Notes: a model not told the origin generated them from the letters alone. 64,000 nt of DNA from Zygnema cylindricum (GCA_037447655.1 JBBHKE010001386.1:90585-154584), one strand, 5' to 3'. Numbered from the stretch's first letter, positions 35,922 through 47,161 are shown. Made by a program: numbers and translations.

Positions 35922-36922
35922 TGTTGAATTTAAAAGGATTTCTTATGTATTTTCTAGGTTTCTTAAAGTAATATAAAATGAGGAAGAAAAAGCAGAGGCA
36001 GCTTGCTTCTAACTTCTTTCTCTCTAGCTCCATACTTGTCGTAGTCACTAGAGGCTAAAGAATAAGCTAGAGCCATGGCTGCATATGCTTCTCCTAGAGT
36101 CAGAAGGCAGTTCTTTGTTAAACTTACCAAAAAGTTTAACAAACTCATGATTTGATCCTGTTACCTACCGTCCGTCTGAATAGACCAGCGTCGTTACCAT
36201 GTAGCCTAGAAACTGTGTCGAGGTATATAGGGTACGATAGCTACTTAAATATGTACAAATAGGAAAGTTTATGTAACTGACAAACGGACTACAATCACAT
36301 AGATATAGTTAGATACAATCACGTCTAAATGTACTACTTGTATTTTAACGGCTACAAATTAAAGCCAATATCAATCGGACGGCAAAGGAAGAAACTGGCA
36401 TCGCGGAATAGACGATTTGGCGGTTTGCGGTCTCACCCACGGCGGGTGACACGTGGCAACATGACATTGGATGGCGGCATCTCCGGAACATACCATGGCG
36501 AACCCAAAAATGGCAGGAGTCATCTTCTTGGCCATGTCGTACAATGGCCGTACATAATGTACTCCGCGCCAAGTACCTTTGTGTACCGTACACTGAATTG
36601 ATTGGCTCCGTACTTCAGTAATAGAGGGATTAGAGAGGGGTCCAGGACTTAGAAATATTTAGGTAAGAGCCTCTCTCCCAAAGCGTACCTGTATAAAAGG
36701 TCATCTTTGACCATTGATAATTTACTGCTCAAAGGAGCAAATTCAACAATTTTTTTTGTGGCAAACGAATGGGAGTCAGCTCTTCCAGAAAGTGCAGTTT
36801 GGTCAGTCTGTATTCAGTCAGGGTGTCAACAATATTCAGACTAAGATCAAAGAACCGAGGTTTTCCTAGAGGCTTCTAGTAAGCTGCCTAATTTTAGTAC
36901 CAATGGAGGTCTCAGAGTTGCA
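35922..36922 (+). repeat. 3' LTR of element A (1001 bp)
   Basis: Begins TGTTGAA and ends ATGGAGGTCTCAGAGTTGCA, so TG...CA. It has a TATA box (TATAAAA) at 36692-36698 preceded by CGTAC/GTAC words, and a hairpin-like segment GATCCTGTTACCTACCGTCC near 36154 that is related to the module in element D. Length matches the LTRs of B and C. Confidence 0.85.
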
Positions 36923-37345
36923 GATGAGGACGAGTCCAAAGGAGACACGCGTCCACTCCATGGCCTTTTCGTACACAAACCGTATAGAAAGTATATCGGC
37001 CTTAGTACCTTTCTGTACTGTTTAGTCTTATGATTGTTTCGCACATCAGTAGATAGGGGTTGCGAGTGGGGTTTAGTACTTAGAGGATTGAGGAGGTAGC
37101 CACCTCTCTCCCAACGAGATTGTATAAATATTGGCATCTTTGCCACTCGATAATTAATCGGCTGGTTGGGCGTTTTAAGTGATTCTTTTTGCTGTGGACT
37201 CAAGGGAGTTGAGATTGCACAGAGGTGCAGTCACATTGTTTGTTTGTTTGCTTGAGTGGCAGTTGCTCTAGTTGAAAGTGGGTTAGTGTAAAACTACCTA
37301 GAGGCTTCGTCAATTTTGGTCCATAATATGGGACACAGAATTGCA
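36923..37345 (+). repeat. Partial LTR (right half) of element B
   Basis: Matches the right ~420 bp of the 3' LTR of B, including the CGTAC region, TATAAATA at about 37123 and the terminal GGGACACAGAATTGCA. The left half is missing; it abuts the LTR of A directly, suggesting deletion or recombination between elements. Confidence 0.75.
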
Positions 37346-37385
37346 AAAACAAGATGAGTTTCTCACCGGTCAAGGATAAATCCGA

Positions 37386-38463
37386 ATGAGCTCTGACCAT
37401 TCTATCTATATGTTTGACGATGACAATGGTGTCATTTCTATTGCAATTTATATGGATGATCTACTTGTGTTGAGTAAATATTTGGAAAAAATCAATAAGT
37501 TAAAGAAAGATCTTAGAAGCAGATTTGATATGAAGGATTTAGGGAAGGCAATATATATTTTGGGGATTCAAATAGAGAGAGATAGGGGGAAGAAGATATT
37601 TTGACCTACTCAGAAAGAAGCAATAGGTAACATGCTTGAGAAATTCTAGATGGAAAATGCTAACAATTCTACCACTCCCATGGACTTGAAAAAAGTAAGT
37701 GATGGGAGTGTAGAAGGAGGAGTGATGATCTTAGATGATCAGATGAGTCCAGAGGAGAGAGAGTTTATGAAGTCTATCCCTTATAAACAGGTCGTAGGAA
37801 GTTTAATCGATTTAATGAACTGTACAAGGGCGGACATTGCGGCAGAAGTTGGAGTACTCAGTAAGAGTCTCAATGATCCTAGGAAGAGAGACAAAGAAGC
37901 AGCGAAGAGAGTCATGAGATATCTGGTGGGAACCAGAGAGCTATGGTTGCGTTTGGGAGGGGAGCACAATGGCATCACTACTTGGAGTGATGCCAGTTAT
38001 GGGGACGTACCTATGAGAAGATGCACTTCTGGGTATGTTTTGTATGTTGGTGAAGGTGCTTCCTGTTGGAACAGTAAGCAACAAAAGGTGGTTGCTCAGT
38101 CTACTATGGAGGCAAAGTACATGGCCTCTTGTTCTGCTGTGAAAGAGTTGATGTGGGTCAAGTCATTGCAGCGAGAACTAGGGTATATGAAAGAGGGAGT
38201 GCATGAAGTGTTTTGTGATAATCAAGTTGCCATTGCAATTGCAGCTAATCGAAAACATCATTTTAAGGCTAAACATATGGACATAAGATTGAGTTTTGTA
38301 AGATAGAAAGTTGAGAGTAAAATCATGAATCTTGTATATAGATCTGATGAAGAAATGGTAGCTTATATGATGAAAAAACCGGTGCCTTCTCCCAGGTAAA
38401 AATATTGCAGAGAAAAGTGTGGATTAATAGTGAAGTTATAATTGGACTAGAAAATAAGGGGAG
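37386..38463 (+). pseudogene. Ty1/copia RT/RNase H remnant of element B
   Basis: Starts inside RT (MSSDHSIYMF), with YMDDLLVLSKY in place of YVDD, then FDMKDLGKAIYILGIQIERD. After stop codons at about 37600 and 37648 the frame resumes with MDLKKVSDGSVEGG. RNase H follows (TWSDASYGDVPMRRCTSGY, STMEAKYMASCSAVKELMW, FCDNQVAIAIAA). It ends with a polypurine tract before 38464. Gag, protease, integrase and the front of RT are deleted, so the partial LTR at 37345 joins RT almost directly. Confidence 0.9.
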
Positions 38464-39465
38464 TGTTGAAATTATTAATTTTATATGGTATTTTCTAGGT
38501 CTTAATTTAGTACAAATAGGAAAAGAAAAGGCGGACATCTTGCCTCCGCCTCCTCTCTCTGCCCACCATACTTGTCGTAGTCACTGAAGGATAGAAAGGG
38601 TGGCTGAGCCATGGCTGTCCTAGCTTAAGCACGTAGGGCTAAAGAGTGATTTATGTCACTCTCAACAAACGGTTGAGTCCGACAGGACTCGAACCTCTGA
38701 CCGACAGAGCGCGGCGTAGCCGTTAACTCTAACCAGTCTATCGTAAAAGTCCGTTAAGATAGATTAGGTTTGATAATTGTATAAACACTGTTGAAACCAT
38801 GATTCCGATTAACGTGATGACGAACGGCAGAACATAAAACCAATGTTATATAGTGCGAACATTATCTTGCACGAAAACAAATGAATCGGACATGTTTTTG
38901 ACGGCGGACATTTAATGTCGGATTTAATCCGACGGCGTGTATAAATATCAGATCGCGGAATGGTCACTTTGGCGTTTATGGACGTGGCATGACATGGCGC
39001 CAAGTGGAGGGATGACATCTGGTCGCACGAATTCCGGGGAACATAAGGACAAGTTAAAAGAGGACACGCGTCCAATCAATGGCGTTGCCGTAAATAGGTC
39101 GTACATAAAATACATCGGCCATAGTAATTTTCTGTACCCTATAGTGATTTGATTGGTTCGTACTTCAATAGATAGGGGTTGTGAGAGGGATTTAAGACTT
39201 AGAGAATTTGGTAGATAGGTACCTCTCTCCCTTTGAGAGTTTGTATAAAAATTAGGATTTTTGCTGGCTCACAACTTATCGCTGGTTGGCCGTTTTCAGT
39301 GATTCTTTTTTCTACAAACTCAACAGAGTCTAGGCTGCACAGGGGTGCAAACAAACTGTTAGTTTGCCACCTTGGGGAGCAGTGATTATGGCTTGAAGTG
39401 GGTTAGTTATACACTATGTAGAGGCTTTCTGTATTCTGTCGTCCAATGGAGGACACAGAATTGCA
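38464..39465 (+). repeat. 3' LTR of element B (1002 bp)
   Basis: TGTTGAA...GAATTGCA. TATA box TATAAAAAT at about 39243. CGTAC words lie upstream. The antisense tRNA-like module is at 38671-38734. Confidence 0.88.
38671..38734 (-). repeat. tRNA-like hairpin module in LTR of B
   Basis: Read on minus: GGTTAGAG (A-box-like), then GGTTCGAGTCC (B-box match), then GGACTCAACC, which pairs back to GGTTCGAGTCC. Equivalent modules lie antisense in the LTRs of C and E. Confidence 0.55.
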
Positions 39466-39488
39466 CATTGCTTAGAGAAATAGATCAT

Positions 39489-40213
39489 TGTGTGGGATGA
39501 ATCATTCGGTTATATTGTCATGGGTTATCGCATGTCTGTACAAGCCAACTTAGCAAACTTCGGTCCCTATTATGTGTTATTTGGTCGACAGCCACTGCTA
39601 GGTAGAAATATAAAGAAAACCGTTAGATTTTCCTTTGCCGTTTATGTCTGATTCTATTTTTTTGGAAGATCTAACCAACCGAGCTTTGTTTTTTGCTACG
39701 AAAATTCCAATTGTTTTAGAAAACTTGCAGATTGATCAAGATCGCGACTCCTAACGGTTTGCAACAACTCACAGTGGCAGTTACCGGCCACAACAAAAAC
39801 CCTATCGGGTGGGGGACTATGTATATTTGCGTTGGCAAACATTTGACACACTCGACATAGATGTCTCGACTCACATATTAAGGATCACAAAAATTGACTC
39901 CAATAGACTATTATGCCTACAAGGGGCCGACACGCGAACTTTGCGAGAACATTCAAAAAATTGTGCCCTCTGCTACCTACCTGATCTTTCCCACAGTATG
40001 GATCCGTGACAGATGCCGATTACCGAGGCCACCGAGTGTCACTTGTGTCGGCGGTCTGATGGAGACACAACGATGCTTCTTTGCGACTATTGCAATCTAG
40101 GATTTCATATGAAGTGCTTCGTTCCACCTAAGCACGCTATTCGGGCTAGACACTGGTTATGCCATAGATGGCGCGACCTACCGGCTGTCATTACCAGCTC
40201 CCCTGCAGGCTAA
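39489..40213 (+). pseudogene. Integrase C-terminus plus PHD-finger remnant of a non-copia retroelement
   Basis: 39523 onward reads YRMSVQANLANFGPYYVLFGRQPLLGRNI in one frame, as in the end of a Ty3/retroviral-type integrase core. From about 39647 the next frame continues LTNRALFFATKI, then (after a stop) VGDYVYLRWQTFDTLDIDVS and the chromodomain-position segment ADTRTLREHSKNCA. A stop at 40007-40009 precedes a PHD-type finger: CHLCRR...LLCDYCNLGFHMKC...HWLCHRW, whose last Cys is lost. At least one frameshift and two stops. A PHD finger at the end of pol could once have bound histone H3 tails and guided insertion; that is inference. Confidence 0.6.
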
Positions 40214-40230
40214 CAAGCTGGGGGTTGGGG

Positions 40231-40460
40231 GAATTCTATCCTTTCTCATCTTTACCTACTGGACTTGTCTTTGTACTTTTATTTGTTTGCTTGTTTTTTT
40301 GGGTTGATTTATTGATATTTCTGTTGGTATATATTATTTGTATTCTAGTCCTGGTCTTGACCACTGGAAATGAGTGAGATTCATACAATTTCTGATGTTT
40401 ACTGTCAACGCTAGCTGGTGGTGATGCATCTTACACACGATTGTATGCTCATGCACGACA
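40231..40460 (+). repeat. 230-bp direct repeat, copy 1
   Basis: About 90% or more identical by eye to 52179-52408; both start at GAATTC.ATCCTTTCTCATC and end at GCTCATGCA.GACA. It follows the PHD-finger remnant here, so it may be the 3' untranslated end or LTR part of that element. Confidence 0.8.
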
Positions 40461-40624
40461 GTTGACACGCTGCAAGGCGCCGGCAGGTATCATTGCTAAA
40501 TCCTATACTAATTGGCGTGTATGTGACGTGACAGGTTTGTAATTCTGCGTACAACTGAAGGTACGAGATAATCAAAGGTCGTAATACATGCACATACGAT
40601 GCAACAGGAAACCGACGTGGAACT

Positions 40625-41625
40625 TGCAATTTTATGTCCTCCATTGGACTACAGAATACAGGGAGACTTTAGATAGTTATTAGCTAACCCACTTTCAATC
40701 GCAACCAGTGTTACCCAAGCACACAAGCAGACAAAATAAATGCACCCCTATGCAGCGTGGACTCCCTTAAGTCCGTAGGAAAAAGAATCTTTGAAAACGC
40801 CCAACCAAGCGATAAGTTAGGAGGCTGTAAAAATGCCAATACTTACAAACTCTCAAAGGGAGAGGTGATTATCGACCAAAACTTTCTAAGTTTTGATTCC
40901 CTATTATAACTTCTATCAACTGAAGTACGGACCAATCAGATTACAGTACCGTACCAAAAAGTACTACTGGCAGTGTACCTTTTGTACGACATATGTACGA
41001 CAAGGCTATTAAGCGGACGCGTGTCCGCTTTTCACTCGTTCGTACGTTCCTCGGAATTCCCACAACCGAATGTCATCTCTCCACGTGGCTCTAGGTCATG
41101 CCACGTCACAAAACGCCAAAGTGACCTTGCCGGGATCTCGGCGAAGACGTATGCCGTTGGATAAGAACCGGCATTAAATATCGTCCGTCGAAACAAATGT
41201 CAGATTCATTTGCTTCGTGCGAAATCCAGTCCGCACTGATTTTTAACTTGTTTTATGATGTTACATTTACAATTCCGTTAATCGGATTAGGGGACCTAAC
41301 ATACTTTAAATATGAATCACACCTTATATTCTCTAGCAAACATCTATGACAGACAGGTTAGAGCGGACGTCGACGCCACGCTCTACCGGTCGGGGGTTCG
41401 AGTCTTGCAGGACTCAACCTTTTTGTAGAGAGTGACTTCAGGTCACTCTCTAACCTTGTCTATGGAGCTGAGGCAACCATGGCTCCATCACTCTCTCTCT
41501 CTCTTTCAGTGACTACAACAAGTATGGGGGTAAGAGAGAAGAGATGAAGGCAAGCTGCCTGCATGTTTTTTTTTCCGCTAATACATTAAGACCTAGAAAA
41601 TACCCAAAAACTATTTATTTCAACA
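40625..41625 (-). repeat. 3' LTR of element C (1001 bp)
   Basis: On plus it starts TGCAATTTTATGTCCTCCAT and ends TTTCAACA. It carries a GTAC array at about 40924-41003 and the tRNA-like module at 41356-41424, followed by a GAGAGTGACTTCAGGTCACTCTC hairpin at about 41427-41450. Confidence 0.9.
41356..41424 (+). repeat. tRNA-like hairpin module in 3' LTR of C
   Basis: GGTTAGAGCGG (A-box/D-arm-like), AGAGCG...CGCTCT pairing, GGTTCGAGTCT (B-box-like), GACTCAACC pairing back, then TTTTT (Pol III-type stop). It runs antisense to the retrotransposon. No full tRNA cloverleaf can be drawn with confidence. Confidence 0.5.
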
Positions 41626-41638
41626 CTCCCCTTATTTT

Positions 41639-44600
41639 CTAGTCTAATTTTAATTTTTCTTTCAACCCGCATTTTTCTTGACAATATTTTAATTTAGGAG
41701 AGGGCACAGGTTTGGTCATCATGTCAGCCACCATTTCTTCATCAGATCTATATACAAGATTTAAAATTTTATTTTCAATGTTTTCTCTCACGAAGCTTAA
41801 CCTTATCTCCATATGTTTTGCTTTGAAATGGTGTTTTAGATTGGGTGGAATTGCATTTGCAGCTTGAATATCGCAAAAGACTTCATGCACTCCCTTCTTC
41901 ATATATCCTAGTTCTTGCAACAACGACTTCACCAACATTAGTTCTTTTACAGCAGAACAAGACCCCATATACTCAGCCTCCATAGTAGAGTGAGCAACCA
42001 CCTTTTGTTGGTTACTGCTCCAACAACAAGCACCTTCCCCCAAATACAAAACATATCCAGAAGTGCATCTTCTCATAGGTGCATCCCCATAACTGGCATC
42101 ACTCCAAGTGGTGATATCAGGGTGCTCCCCTCCCTAATGTAACCATTATTCCCTGGTTCCAACCAGATATCTCAAAACTATCTTTGCTGCCTTCAATCTC
42201 TCTTTCTAGAATCTTTAAGACTCCTACTGAGGACTTTTACAGCTGCTGCTATGTCCAGCTTTGTACAGTTCATAAAGTAGATTAAACTTCCTACGACTTG
42301 TCTGTAATGAATAGATTTGATAAACTCTCTCTCATCTGGACTCATGTGATCATCTAAGATTATCAGTCCTCCTTCTACACTCCCATCACTTACTTTCTTT
42401 AAGTCCATGGGTGTGGTACAACTGTTAGCTTTCTCCATTTGAAATTTCTCAAGCATATTTTCTATTGCTTCTTTTTGAGTGAGTCTTATGATCCTCTTCC
42501 CCCTATCTCTTTCCATTTGAATTCCCAAAATGTATCTTGCCTCACCTAAATCCTTCATATCAAATCTGCTTCTAAGATCTTTCTTTAACCTATTAATCTT
42601 TTCCAAAGATTTACTCAACACAAGCAGATCATCCACATAAATTGCAATAAAAATGACAACATTCTCATCTTCAAACATATAGATAGAATGGTCAGAGCTG
42701 ATCCAGATATATCGCAGACTAATGAGAAACTCATCTAGTTTCTTGTTCCACTGTTGGGGAGCCTGCTTAAGTCCATACAAGGACTTTATAAGCCTGCAGA
42801 CTTTGCTCTCTTCCCCATTCTCCACGAATCCCTGTTGTTGCCGCATGAAGATTTCTTCCTCTAACTCACCATTGAGAAATGCGGTCTTAATGTCTATCTG
42901 ATGAATTTCCATGTCTAGCAATGTTGTTAAACTGAGGAGAATCTTTACTGATGGGAACCGAACAACTGGAGCAAAAGTCTCTTCATAGTCAATCCCCTCT
43001 TTTTGGGTGAACCCCTTTGCTACCAAACGAGCCTTATATCTCTCAATATTATGATGTGGGTTCAATATCATTTTAAACACCCGTTTACAGCCGATAGGTT
43101 TTCTATCAAAAAGACAACCCGCTAGTTCCCAAGTAATTGTTTCCATGATAGAGGCTATCTCATCATTTATGGCTCTAATCCATCTGTCTTTCTCGGGGCT
43201 GTTTACTGCCTCCGAGTATAACCGAGGTTCATCAGGGTGAGATAGCTTAGTTACCTTGTGAGCCGCATGTTTTTTTTTAATCCTTTTGTTGCTCCTTCTC
43301 GCCCCCTCAAACTCTGAGGCTTCCATTTCTCCTTACTGTCTCATCGGCTCCCCAATCTATGGAAGCCGATTCCGATCCCTCCTCTTCTGTCTCCTCGAAG
43401 TCTATAGGAATATGTGACGTTTCAGGTGGATTGCCTGTGTCTTGGATCTCCCTTAGATCCAAAATCCCAGTTTCACTCCTGTGCTTTTCGGGAAGGATGG
43501 AGTCCTCCTCATTTTCAAACTCACATCTGATTCTTATCTTTTTGGTATATTTAAAAGGGTCAAATGATTTCCCTTCATCCATCACAACTAGGTGTTTGAC
43601 CAGAATGATATCTCTCTTTGCTAAGTCATAGACTCTATATCCCTTGACATCCTCATCATATCCTACAAAGTATCCGAGTTTTCCCTTAGCATCTAGTTTT
43701 CAGTTTTTCTTATTTGTGTCAAGACTGTAAACTTGGCTACCAAATACATTAAGGTGAGAGATATTTGCTTTCATTCCCACCCATCTCTCATAAGGTGTCA
43801 TTCCTTTTATAGCTGAGGTAAGGACTCTATTTTCTTAATGTAATTGGCACAGTTCATGGCCTCTGACCAAAATCTCTTTCCTATTTTCTTGTCTGCCAAC
43901 ATACTATATGCACTATCTCTTAGTGTTCGGTTAGCTACCTCTCAGCTACCCCATTTTGTTCCGCGTTATATTGTACGGTTTTCAGGTGTTGAACTCCCTG
44001 ATCTCTCAAGTATTCCTCAAACTGGTTAGAGGTATATTCCCCCCTATTATCACTCCTTATCATCTTAATGGGGGTTCCATGCAACTTCTCACTCCAAGCT
44101 TTATATTCTTTGAAGTAAGTTGATGTTTCGGACTTTGTTTTTAGGAAGTAGACTCTAGAGTATCTAGACCAGTCATCTGTTATTCTCAATATAAACCTCC
44201 TTCCTTCAACCGATGGCACTTTTGCAGGTCCCCATATATCTGTGTGGACTAGATCTAGTACCTTCTCACCTCTACATGTGGCGGCTTTGGGAAAGGGATG
44301 TTTGTGAGCCTTACCTTGAGCACAGTCACTACAATCATTTATCATTTCATTATCCCCAAACTGAATGCCTTTTACTACCCCAAGCTTTTTCATTTCCCTC
44401 AACCTATCAAAATTCACATGCCCCAATCGTTTATGCCAAATCTTCAATTTAAGAACACCGACATAGTAAGCATTCTTCTTTTCATTACTCAGGTTAAGCC
44501 TAAACAATTCTTGGCTACCCTTATCTGCCGTGAAGTAAACCCTTATCTGTCGTGAAGTAAACTTCATCCCCATACTTAACTGTAAAGACTCCTTTTCCAG

Positions 44601-44838
44601 TGAAGGTATCAAACTCATTGTTATCTAACACAGATGTAGAGACAAGATTTTTACTTAGCTGATGAATGTAGAGTACATCTAAAAATGTGAGTATAGAAGT
44701 CTTACCCTCTACTAAGACTTTCATATCTATTGATCCCACTAGATTTGTAGTAACCACTCTCCCATCCCCATACTCTATTTCTACAGTAGGGATTTTCTTT
44801 AGCTTAGTGAAGAGGTCCTTGTCACGACACATATGCAT
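41639..44838 (-). pseudogene. Ty1/copia pol of element C (protease end, INT, RT, RNase H)
   Basis: Going down the minus strand: the protease site DSGAS at about 44848; integrase zinc region WHKRLGHVNF...CSDCAQGKAH (about 44440-44300) and the acidic triad region VHTDIWGP, SDNRGEYTSNQFEEYL; the INT-RT spacer with FDPFKYTKKIRIRCEF at 43307-43585; RT at 42193-43326 with RYKARLVAKGFTQKEGIDYE, KTAFLNGELEEEIFMRQ, LYGLKQAPQQWNKKLDEF, YVDDLLVLSKS; RNase H at 41639-42140. Frames are open over long stretches but are broken by shifts near 42080-42190, 43310-43330 and 43590-43930. Nearly full length, recently dead. Confidence 0.9.
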
Positions 44839-45897
44839 GGATGCACCTGAGTCGATGATCCATCCTTCGTGTGGAGCTTCCTGAATTGCTCCAAGGGCAC
44901 ACTTCGTCTCCGAGTGATCTCCTTCTCCTCCAGACTCTCGTCTATAAGAAGCTCCCCATCCTCCTCAGAGGACTCGTCCTCGATCTCTCTTGTCACCTTT
45001 GTGACCAAAAGTGCCTTTTTCTTTCCTCCGGAAGAACCTCCTCCATGGGTCTCTTTAAGCCTCAGCTGCGATAGCTTGACACAATCCGCGATAAAGTGTT
45101 CAACTTTTTGCAAAAATGACATAGGCCCTTTCGCGGCCTCGGTCCTCCATGCTGAACTCTTTCTCCTTCGTATGGTTTTTTCGGGTCTGACTTCCACCTA
45201 TCCCCTCCGGCGGCTAGAGCTTCAACGCTCTTTCCTCTTCTCTTGATTTCAATCGTGTTCTCCTGCAAAAGTATCATGCGGACCACTGTATTCCTCTTCC
45301 ATGAACTATCAGTCATTTCTTGTACTCTGTACACTATATTCTCATACTCGTCGGGTAACTTCATGATAAGGGTGTTAACCTTCATATTCATTGTACTTGT
45401 CCATCCGACAATCTCCATCTCCATATACAAACAAGAAAGATCATTAGAGTAGTCTAACATCTTTCCCCCCTTGTAAGCATAATTTCCCAACTTTTGCTCT
45501 GCCAACTAGAGCTTTTGAGTTGTACCAGCTCTATAGATCTCTATCAATCTCACCCAAAACTCCTCGGCCTTGTAAACGTGAAGGTGAGGAGTTGCCAAGC
45601 CTTGTGTGAGGTGTCTCAAAATGAAGTTCTTGGCAGCGATGTTGGTGTCTTCCCACATTTGAGTATCGATCTTCACGGTCTTAACAGTCGCCGCTCCGGG
45701 TGTCGTGGGAATAGGAGCAATAGGAGTTAAAGGTATCTCTTTTTCTTTCCTTTTTTTGGACACACTGTTGTCCCCATCATCTGCCTCCTCTGCTACAGCA
45801 GATGTTGCTACAGAAAACCTTATTCCACCAAATCCTGATGGTGTTCCCTAAGGTGGACATTTCACTTGTTCACTAACAATACCCCATTATCGTTTTT
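44799..45897 (-). pseudogene. gag of element C, distal part (left of the D insertion)
   Basis: 45763-45506 carries PTPGAATVKTVKIDTQMWED and FILRHLTQGLATPHLHVYKA (capsid N-terminal region). 45505-45062 carries NYAYKGGKMLDYSNDLSCLY and NTLIMKLPDEYENIVYRVQE, then a basic stretch. The zinc knuckle (LCHFCKK...) is frameshifted at about 45110. Gag is cut at 45897 by element D and its first ~25 codons continue at 50260-50350. Confidence 0.85.
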
Positions 45898-46266
45898 TGA
45901 AACTCTGAGACCTCCATTGGCCCTCAGAGTATGCAGATCCAAAAGAAGCTAATCTAGATAGTGCCGACTCCAAGTTAATATAAACCCAAGTGACTGACCC
46001 CTTGACAGTCAGAACCCCAATATAGATTCACCCCTGTGAAATAACACTTTCTGTGTGCTCAGTTCCACCACAGAATGCAAAGTTAGAATATGAGATTTGG
46101 ACACATTCACCCACTTTGACTTTCCCTTATAAATACAGCCACCCTGGCAGACAAAAACTCTGACCGACTACACCCCTGTGTAGCCTGGACTCCCCTGAGT
46201 CCGCAGCAAAAAGAATCACTGAAAATGGTCAAGTAAATTGATAGTTATGGCTGATCAAAGTTTGCC

Positions 46267-46428
46267 ATTTATACAAGGTGCTCTCTGGGAGAGGCAGCTG
46301 CCTACCCAAAATTTTCTAAGTCCTAAACTCTCTCTAAAACTCTATCTACTGAAGTACGGCACCAATCAAATTACTGTGTCGTACAGAAAAGTACAGGTGC
46401 CGGTGTACTTTCTGTACGGCCATTGTAC
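46267..46428 (-). promoter_or_regulatory. LTR promoter of D: GTAC array and TATA box (3' LTR copy)
   Basis: Six GTAC tetramers at 46354, 46381, 46391, 46405, 46414 and 46425 lie upstream (in minus orientation) of TATAAAT at 46273-46267. A CCAATCA word lies between the first two. The same layout recurs in the LTRs of B, C and E. GTAC is the core of SBP-box and copper-response sites in plants and green algae; binding here is inference. Confidence 0.55.
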
Positions 46429-46630
46429 GACATGGCCAAAATGTCGACACGTGTCAAATCAGGATTAGTTCCTGTAATCTCCGGAATTCCCGTAGTCCAA
46501 TGTTATCACGCCACGTGTCACCTGACGTGACAAAGACCGTAAAACGCCAAAAGTACCTTTTCCGTGATCGCGGCGCTTATCGTAGCCGTCCGATCAAAAC
46601 CGGCTATAATCCTAGCCGCTGAAATTCGAC

Positions 46631-46723
46631 GCGCGGTATTTGTTTCGCTATCGAAACAAATGCGCGGTATTTGTTTCGCTGTCGAAACAAATGCGCGGTA
46701 TTTGTTTCGCTATCGAAACAAAT
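46631..46723. repeat. Three 31-bp tandem hairpins in D LTR (left copy)
   Basis: Three units, each TTTGTTTCG-loop-CGAAACAAA with GCGCGGTA between, period 31 bp. Same array in the right LTR at 49747-49839. Confidence 0.92.
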
Positions 46724-46910
46724 GCGCAGTATCCGTTCTGCCCCCCCATTCCGTACTCCGTACTAAATTAAACTGTTTCTATGTACTAAATATCTATTTA
46801 GCCGTTAAACGGATTAATCTACATTTAACAATTTATATATTTGTCAAACCCTATATATCGTAATATCTGTTCTAGACATAACGGCTAGAGCTAACGGCTA
46901 TTGCACGTTT

Positions 46911-46949
46911 GACGGACGGTAGGTACCAGGATCAATTCCTGGGTCCGTC
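46911..46949. repeat. Hairpin with B-box-like loop in D LTR (left copy)
   Basis: GACGGAC pairs with GTCCGTC, and CCAGG pairs with CCTGG around ATCAATT; GGATCAATTCC resembles a B box. Position equals that of the tRNA-like module of C and E. Right copy at 50027-50065. Confidence 0.55.
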
Positions 46950-47161
46950 AAATATATTTTTTGGTAAACATACTTATTATCTATTCCTGTCTCTCTGGAA
47001 AGCTTAGGCAGCCATGGCTCTAGCTCCCTCTCCAGCCTTCAGTGACTACGACAAGTGTGGGGGCTTGGAGAAGGGAGTCAGAGGCAGACTGCCTCTACTC
47101 TTTTCTATCTAACAAAGACCTAGAAAATACCCAAATATCAACACTCCCCTTATTTTCTAGT

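Larger units (their letters stand above)
45898..47143 (-). repeat. 3' LTR of element D (1246 bp)
   Basis: TG...CA on the plus strand (TGAAACTCTGAGACC ... ATATCAACA). Longer than the other LTRs of the superfamily, partly because of the hairpin triplet at 46631-46723. Followed by the polypurine tract (47144-47156 on minus). Confidence 0.95.

Noticed and set aside
41356-41424. Genuine tRNA gene
   Set aside because: No convincing acceptor stem or anticodon arm can be drawn; only D-arm-like and T-arm-like parts are present and the copy number follows the LTRs.
46631-46723. Regular repeat resembling a CRISPR array
   Set aside because: The units are adjacent palindromic repeats without unique spacers, inside a eukaryotic LTR.
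46238-46863. Two open frames repeated exactly at 49354-49979
   Set aside because: They lie inside the two LTR copies of element D and run against the element; they are non-coding LTR sequence.
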